64,000 nt of DNA from the NCBI GenBank assembly GCA_015680685.1, contig MNCI01016241.1:247240-311239 (forward strand). The letters run 5' to 3'. The DNA comes from Gnetum montanum. Lineage: Eukaryota; Streptophyta; Gnetopsida; Gnetales; Gnetaceae. Shown piece by piece: positions 57,610-64,000 of this stretch. A program made the translations under genes and the position numbers. The notes under the pieces are model-generated. The model saw only the letters and a program-made list of their open reading frames with translations, made no database searches and was not told where the DNA came from. The number at the start of each line of letters is the position of its first letter. The stretch's first letter is position 1.

Positions 57610-58521
57610 TGATGAGCAGTGAGCTACCCCTACACCCAACCATATGAATCACAAAGTGTTCACATGTGATCTAGTTGAATTCCATGAACTTTATCATTTC
57701 TGATGCACTAGTTCTCTAGGAAGTGAATCCTACCTTAAGGTCAATCATTGTCTTTCCAATTACACTTGTGATGTTTATTGGTATGGTTAAGTGTAATTGA
57801 GGCATTTCGATTTTTATAATTTTGTGTTTTATAGTTTGATGTTCAAATGTAGATGAAAATAAATTGGTTAATTAATGTAAACTAACTAATTGACTAGCAT
57901 TTAAATAATCCTAACATAAGCATCTAATCCCACTTTCCATACATGTCTTGAACTTATGTATCCACTGTTGGGTGACCAAGCGCTACGCTACTAGGTGTAC
58001 CAAGTAATAACGTTATCGGGATTACCAAGCAAATACATGTTATGCTCAAAGTGGTCATACTTATGTATGTAATCTATCTAGCTTAATTGCATCATTAATG
58101 TAATAACTAGAAAATATTTAATGACTAATGGAAAACATTTAATAAATAATTAAAAACATTGAATGCATAATTGAAATAGCTAATCTATCTAAAGTGCTGC
58201 AAGGTTTATCCTAAAGTTTTTCTTTATTGCCACACATACTGTTATGCTTAGGTACAACAATACTCGAATGAAGATCCATACACTTAATGACTCCTATTGT
58301 AGGCACTTGGGGAAAAATTTTAACTTTCAAATGGAAAAACTGTAAGAGCTTCACTACAACTACAACTACACACATATTTATAGCCAAAAAACAACACTGT
58401 GTCGATGGGACCTCATCAACGCATGGTAAGATGCATCAACTAGGCCTCATCGATAAGGCCCAGTCAATGAGGCTGTGTCGATGAGGCCTCATCAACATAG
58501 CCAACTAAATGCAACTCATCA
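57610..58521 (-). repeat. 3' LTR of element G (912 bp)
   Basis: Plus strand TGATGAGCAGTG...GCAACTCATCA; beyond it stands TACCCCCAC, the reverse complement of the purine tract GTGGGGGTA. U3 carries GATGAGGCCTCATC-type palindromes instead of CGATATCG. The TATA-like box is weak (reverse complement of TATAAATATGTGTG, near 58367-58380). Confidence 0.82.
58390..58521 (-). promoter_or_regulatory. U3 palindrome array of LTR G
   Basis: Repeated GTCGATGAGGCCTCATCAAC-type palindromes (58398-58415, 58444-58457, 58478-58500), adjacent to the TATA-like box. Same position as the CGATATCG array in other LTRs but a different sequence. Confidence 0.5.
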
Positions 58522-58599
58522 TACCCCCACAACTAAATGAATACTTATCCTTGAGTTCTTTGACAAAATTGGGAAGGTATGGGATTATTGACTGACTTT

Positions 58600-61562
58600 T
58601 CCTCAAACAAAATAAACTGATTAACTTGATAGAAAAATAGAGTGCTTGAGTGTACGGATCCATACATTAAAAAAAATGGTGATGTGTAGGACACAAACTT
58701 GAACACCATGACACAACTCTTCAAAACCAGATATCATGTTCCTTGATGTTGTGAAGTTGTTGGAGAAGATTAAATGGTCCCAAGCAGTGGTGGTTCTTAA
58801 GGCTCTGAGGGACCTTCACTGACTTCATGCATGGGCAATAGTTGAGGTGGCTATGGCTATCCTACCACTATTGAAACTTCAAGAAAGAGGTAGAAAGCAT
58901 TCAGTAGTGATTTCATTTTCTCCTCCTTACTCCTAGGATCATTCACTATCCATGTAGCTTCACTGATGTGGGTTGGAACAAGCACATCCAATGGACACTG
59001 GATTACTAGAAATAGCTCCTTAGCATTCACAAACTACGTAGCAAATTGTTTGCATTCAATGTCAAATTCCCTGACTATGTCCTTTAGCTTATGGTATTCA
59101 TTCATCCATCTAGCTAGGTTCTCAATGATTGATCATTGGTCTCTAAAATGTGCTCTAAGAACTTTGAGTTCAACATTTATAGTCTCAAGCTTCTGCTTGG
59201 TATCTTTGTGGTGCTTGAACTCTAGCTTGTATAATAGATATGAGCTAGACACTTGTTCTTCCAAATTTGACCATAGCCATTTGGTAGTTAGCATTGCCAA
59301 GTTTTCATAATGAATATTGGCCAACTTCATATACTCTCTTATCTCCTCAATTTGCAACTCCTTTAAGTGAATCCCTGCTTTGTTGTAGGCATTGATCCCA
59401 TCAACGATGGGCTATCATGTTTCTCTTCCTTGTTGGAGTTGTTGGAGGGCTTTATTTAGTTTCGCTTTGCCATATAAATGTGTTTTTCATTAGCTTCCTT
59501 TTGCAGAACAACCTAGTTTCTATAGTGATTTTTCACTTTTTTAAACTTAAAGACCTCATTCTTTTAGGTGGCAATCTCAATGGCAAATTTCTAGTGCAAG
59601 GTGTGTATTTCCTCCATTGATATATTGCAGTTTTTTATGGCCAATTCCCTTAGTTCAATGTTCACCCTAGTAAGCTACTCTTGCTATTGATGAATAAATT
59701 CTTGCATTTTATCCTTCTAAGCATCAACATTTCATAGGCGATAATTCTGTGTGGTTAGGGTTTCATTCTCCTAGCACATTTGGTTTAAGTCCTTCTAAAT
59801 TGAATATGTTTTGGCTTCAACTATGGACTGTTTGAATATGGTCATTACTACCTCCTTCTCAACCTTCCAAAATTGTTCTTGAAGCTATTTGAAAGCTTCA
59901 TCTCTTATTACTATTGGGCTGAGGATCGTAGGATCCCCAAGTCAGGCACATAGTTCAAAAACCTCCACGACGAAGTGTTGATCTCATTCTTGGGTCATTT
60001 TGAGTTGCCCCTCTAGAATAATGCATTTATCCCTTACATTTAGTAGCTCTGACTAGGTCGTAGTGATGTCTTTTGGAAGATCAAACATGTCTAGACTCAA
60101 TTGCCCAGTTCCCACCAATCATTCTAGCAACTTTTCATGTTGGGCTACATCTAACTTTCCACTGATTATGCCTATGGATGCTTGCACATCTTGAAGTGTA
60201 GATACATCTATTACAAACACTATAGGTGCATTCAGTGCTTCAGTGACATGATTAGTAACCACTTCATCCACTATTTCCTACCCATGGTGTTGCATCACCA
60301 AGATAGTTGCCCCTTCACCTTCCTCCAACCAAATCAAGAAAGTGGTGGCATTCCTAGAGATTTCTAGAAATAAATGGTGTTGTGATAATGGCATCGTCAC
60401 CTCCTAAGCATTGGGATCCAACCTCATAAGTAGCTATGTTCAAGCCACCTTATTAAGGTGACTCATTACTGGCTGATATAGAAATGGATCTACCCCACTC
60501 ATTCTTGCACATTGCTCTTGTTCACCGAAGAGCTGCTCTTGGATCTTGCACAAATGCTCAATGGCTATGTGGGCTTCCAGTGTTATTTCTTGAGTAGGTG
60601 GTGGTGGTAGTTGCTCCTCTTCTTGGGTTTTCACTGGCATTTTATCTTTCATGATCTTTGATCATGAGGCTAAAGGAGCATGTTTGAGGGTATCATTGGA
60701 ATAGCAAACAATACCTACCCTTTTCCAAAGTTTTTGGATAAGGCATGGAAAGGGCATGGTCTTCCTTCCACGTTCATTTTCCTTGAAGTGCTTTTCAATC
60801 TCTAAGTAGATTAGCTATAGAAGGTTGATGAGAAATTTTCCACTTAGAGTGGTGCATGCTCAGGTGGAGAAGGAGGTTACCTTGCTTGGCCTCACCATTG
60901 GATTGAGGTAATAGGCCACAATCTTAAAGTAAATTTGCTCTACTAGTGTGACCATTCCATACTCCTTATGGTCAACCATGTAACATCATTGGGTTCACTT
61001 TATTTTTGGCCTTAGGATCACTTTTTATGGATAGTTCTACTAGCTATGTTCTAGTATTAAGTAACCCAAGTGCCTATGCAATAGCTTCTACTGAGTAGGA
61101 CACTTGAATGCCCTTGATTTTTACAAGGGACCTTGACCTTCGGCTACTCTAGAAGAGATATGTCTCTTCCATGTACCATTTCTCACTAGACGTGATGACT
61201 GGCCATATGGGAGAGGCTTGTAGTTGTGTCTTGACATCCTCTAAATCTTTCTCTAGAAATGGCCCAAAGTTGATCTCTTAAAAATGGATCATTGAATTTT
61301 TCAGGACTTGATGATATCAAGGCAGGCTTGAGTCAACGTGACCTCGTGCCTTGGCATGGGTCTAAGCACTTCTACTCATTGTGATTATTTCATAGGCACT
61401 TCTTCTTCTAGAATCTATTGAATAGATTCCACTTTAGGCTCCTCTCAAAGAGGTCATGTTGCATGGGTTGCTTCTAGTAGTTCTTGACCTTGTTTTTGCT
61501 AGCCCCTTCTAGCTCTAGGCCACTTCTCCCATGGTTCCAAGGGTTCTCCTTCTTGTAGGCAT
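58600..61562 (-). pseudogene. ORF3 relic of element G
   Basis: The start codon at 61562 (MPTRRRTLGTMGEVA) lies 17 nt after the mini-intron acceptor. The plant-transposon-type domain (about 60950-61290) reads FLEKDLEDVKTQLQASPIWP, then WYMEETYLF and VSYSVEAIA.ALGLLN, parallel to SPLWP..WYLGEMYQFW..VEFST.AILEVLNLPN in A. A proline-rich spacer (60440-60652, QEEEQLPPPPTQ) and a long coiled coil (to about 58900) follow; 59133-59357 (EYMKLANIHYENLAMLT, LEEQV) matches A at 2699-2800. Many stops. The function of this ORF in Athila-type elements is unknown; it occupies the position of envelope genes in retroviruses, but no membrane features are visible. Confidence 0.65.
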
Positions 61563-61579
61563 TTCTATTTTTCTAACAT

Positions 61580-61640
61580 CTGTAATCACAATAAGACCAT
61601 GGGTTAGTGATTGTTATGTAACATAAAGCAATTAGAATAC
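61580..61640 (-). other. Conserved mini-intron, copy in element G (61 nt)
   Basis: Minus strand: donor GATAAAG|GTATTC, branch-like ATCACTAACC about 30 nt before the acceptor, acceptor TTGTGATTACAG|ATG. The ORF3 start is 17 nt downstream. Confidence 0.65.
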
Positions 61641-63640
61641 CTTTATCTCTTAAGGATAGTTACACTTGGCTAAGTTGTGATTATGGCTAATTTAATTATT
61701 CCAATTATCATTTTATTTATATATTATCATTAATAAGTCATCCCTAAGGTTGTTGGAAGGGTTAAATTTTGAAAAAATTGATGTTTTTATGTTATTAAAG
61801 TTATCAACCCTTGGGGGAGCTAGAAAAATTTCCAAAAAAAATTATCAATTTTTCATCAAAAACCTTAAGGTTTGCAGCCCCCATAAGAAAGATCTTACCT
61901 CCAATAAGCGAAAGATCAAAAAACAGAGTGATTTGAACAAGCAGTTGGGAAGTTATGAGCTCTAGAAGGTTTTGGACTTTGCAAATTATAAAAACTCCCT
62001 GTGTGTTATGAGAAAATGACAAAAAATTCTTGAGTGCTCGGTGGTATATGTAGGATGTAAGCTTTGCATCAACGAAGCCTTGTTGACATAGCTATTAACC
62101 ATAACTAACTACCATTGAATTTCATCAAACTTTTAAAATTCAAGGAATTTTTGGATAAAATTAGGATCAAACGAAAGCTCAAATGACCAAGAATAGTATG
62201 AAAACATGAGAAGAGGATGTTGAAGTTCATAAATTTGAAAAAATGGAGAAAAATTAACTTAGTGGATAAATGAAATAAAAGGTTAAGAAGCACTGAGCAG
62301 GATACTCAATGAAATATGCAAAAGATAGGATTGTAGCGATGTCAAAGGTAAGGAACCTTAACTAATCAAACTAAAAGCTATGCAAGTGGGTCCTTCCCAT
62401 AGTAGGCTTATGCCCTTTTTGCCCTTGGATAACCTCAATAGAAGATTTTGTGGGCCCCATAGTCAATTAATGGTCATGAAAAGTTAAGGACCAACCAAAA
62501 AGAATCTACACAAGAATTCCAACACATCAGACCAAGACATAGAGCATAACATAGAATATGATAGTGAGGTGAGTTATGGCAACATGGATGGATGATAGAG
62601 AAGGTGGAATGGAGTTTCGAATTAAGGTCATAAGAAGTCCCTTGTAGAATTTGTGTTTAAAATGACCTAAGAAGATTCATCCTTAGTCTAGACCAAAGTC
62701 ATTTGCTTTCAATGACTTCACATCACCACTCTAAGAACAATCCACCCACTCGAGACATAAGAGTGCTTCCCCAAAACAACCACCATTCTGCAAAAAGAAG
62801 AAAGAGAAGTATGAAGTGAGAGAGAGAGGGCCTTAGTTAGAGGGGCCCTTCAGGCATAGGTGCATGCCATTCAAGTCCCATAACCAATGCTTATATTCCA
62901 TTTATTTATCCAAGGGGTGTGCTTTGAATTCTCATTGTGTGTTTTTTTAGAAGGAAAGCACACCATGAAACTATGTTATTTGACTTCCTATTAGTGGTTA
63001 GTATGGAATGGTAAGAAGTTCATGAAGAACACTTAAGCACTCAAGCAAGTAAAAGTCTACAAAGAGTATTGAGTCCCCTTGAAGTCACACCCTTTACAAG
63101 CCTTTGAATCCTTCCTAATTCCAGAACTACTAAGTTTACCAATTGATTAAAAGTTTTTTTCATGGAAGGAACCTCAAATTCCCAAAATAAGGAGAATCGT
63201 AGAGTTCATTGGATGGGTGGATGATGTGTACTCACTACCTATTCCATGAAAAAATAAACCATGTCAATGTCATTAGACATCAAAATTCAAAAATAGAAAC
63301 CAGATATCAACACTCACAACATTAAGCACAAACGATCATTAGTAAACACCAACAACAACACTGTTTCCTATGATAATAAAGCACTTTTTATTATCAAAAA
63401 TGAGAAAATATCACACTTAAATAAAAAAAAAAACAAAGTAAAATATATAAGAAAATGTAAAATAGTCAAGAAGGTTTAAAGGTACTAAAGATGGTGTAAA
63501 ATTAGAAAATTCTGAAAATCAAAAATTTGTAAGATAAATAATTTCTTTAAAAAAATCAAAAATGTGAAAAACAAAATGTAGAAAAATTGAGAAGCCATGT
63601 TGATGGTTAGCATAGGTGGCCATCTTCCCCACGAATGAGT
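61641..63640 (-). other. 3' noncoding region of element G
   Basis: Minus strand, from the pol end: CGTGGGGAAGATGGCC (decayed purine motif, 63606-63633), A/T-rich tract (63420-63600), conserved GATTCAAAGCACACCCCTT (62908 region), CCTCTAACTAAGGCCC (62829 region) and GGGTCCTTCCCATAGTAGGC (plus strand, 62380 region). No credible reading frame. Confidence 0.6.
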
Positions 63641-64000
63641 TGGACAAAGGAGATTCAAAAAATGGAACGTGATTGTCCATTTGTCAAGGTGGTAGTTGCA
63701 CTAGCTTCTTTTGGTTCCAGGAAGGGCTTTACTTATTGGATGTTGACTAGCTACTTTTTATTTTGGCATTCAAGATTGTAGATTAACATAGCTCCAAAGG
63801 AAAAATTTTGATCAATTATGTAAGGTCCCTTCCATAATGTTTCAAATTTTTCCTTTTGGCGTACATGTGTGGGGTTCCAATAGAGAACCTTATCTTCTAG
63901 TTGAAGTTTTAATTTCTTGATTCTAAGATCATGACGTTGCTTACTGAATGGCTTGTTCACCTCATTCAAGGATAGGGCCACTAATCAATTTTCATCTAAC
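63641..64000 (-). pseudogene. Integrase C-terminal end of element G
   Basis: Translation ALSLNEVNKPFSKQRHDLR, KFETLWKGPYIID, FSFGAMLIYNLE, then LVNIQ.VKPFLEPKEAS, matches the C-terminus of integrase in F (33750-33965) and B. One or more stops. The catalytic core lies beyond the window edge. Confidence 0.75.

Larger units (their letters stand above)
57610..64000 (-). mobile_element. Gypsy (Athila-like) element G, 3' half with ORF3
   Basis: From the right edge leftwards: integrase C-terminus (63640-64000), 3' noncoding region with T-rich units, mini-intron (61580-61640), ORF3 (about 58600-61562) and 3' LTR (57610-58521). Its gag-pol half is outside the window. With A it shows the full layout gag-pol, noncoding, intron, ORF3, LTR. 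Confidence 0.82.

Overview
The window is nuclear DNA of a land plant with a large, transposon-packed genome. Evidence: Ty3/gypsy elements of the Athila/Tat type primed by tRNA-Asp, a Ty1/copia element, L1- and RTE-type LINEs, tRNA-derived SINEs and one intron-containing plant gene of the TPD1 family. A gymnosperm or similar giant genome is a reasonable guess, but nothing here fixes the species. Assembly gaps (N) lie at 15646-16320, 36958-37050 and 53093-53122, with a single N at 31778.

Left part (1-22340): a nest of related gypsy elements whose LTRs mostly run TGATG...CATCA. D is the oldest (tail and LTR 13864-14949). C sits in the tail of D (LTR in two pieces, 4150-4325 and 13187-13863). A (1-4112) sits in the tail of C. 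B (4326-13181, target duplication GTAGT) sits inside the LTR of C. The youngest copy, E (15254-22340, target duplication CACAC), has split a PIF1-helicase relic (14995-15248 and 22346-22860). E keeps a 2.9-kb gag-protease reading frame but has lost reverse transcriptase, RNase H and integrase.

Middle (22341-46093): the only convincing intact host gene is a three-exon TPD1-like secreted cysteine-rich protein gene (24527-25419). An L1-type LINE follows (about 26400-41075), interrupted by minus-strand gypsy element F (30988-40685, target duplication AATCT), which has decayed gag, protease, RT, RNase H and integrase. A degenerate copia element occupies 41316-46088 (target duplication TCTAG).

Right part (46094-64000): AT-rich sequence with an RTE-LINE tail, a possible two-exon 45-codon gene (48738-49287, minus), four tRNA-type SINEs, a second 5'-truncated copy of the same L1 LINE (53086-53698) and degenerate AT-rich repeats. 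It ends with the 3' half of minus-strand gypsy element G (57610-64000), whose LTR cut an L1 endonuclease relic.

Most notable: five gypsy copies (A, B, E, F, G) carry a 54-61-nt segment with GTAT..AG ends and a branch-point-like motif, just upstream of the place where A and G have a third reading frame (ORF3). It looks like a conserved mini-intron for a spliced 3' transcript. The elements also carry subfamily-specific short-palindrome arrays just upstream of the LTR TATA box, and extra internal copies of the polypurine-tract motif.
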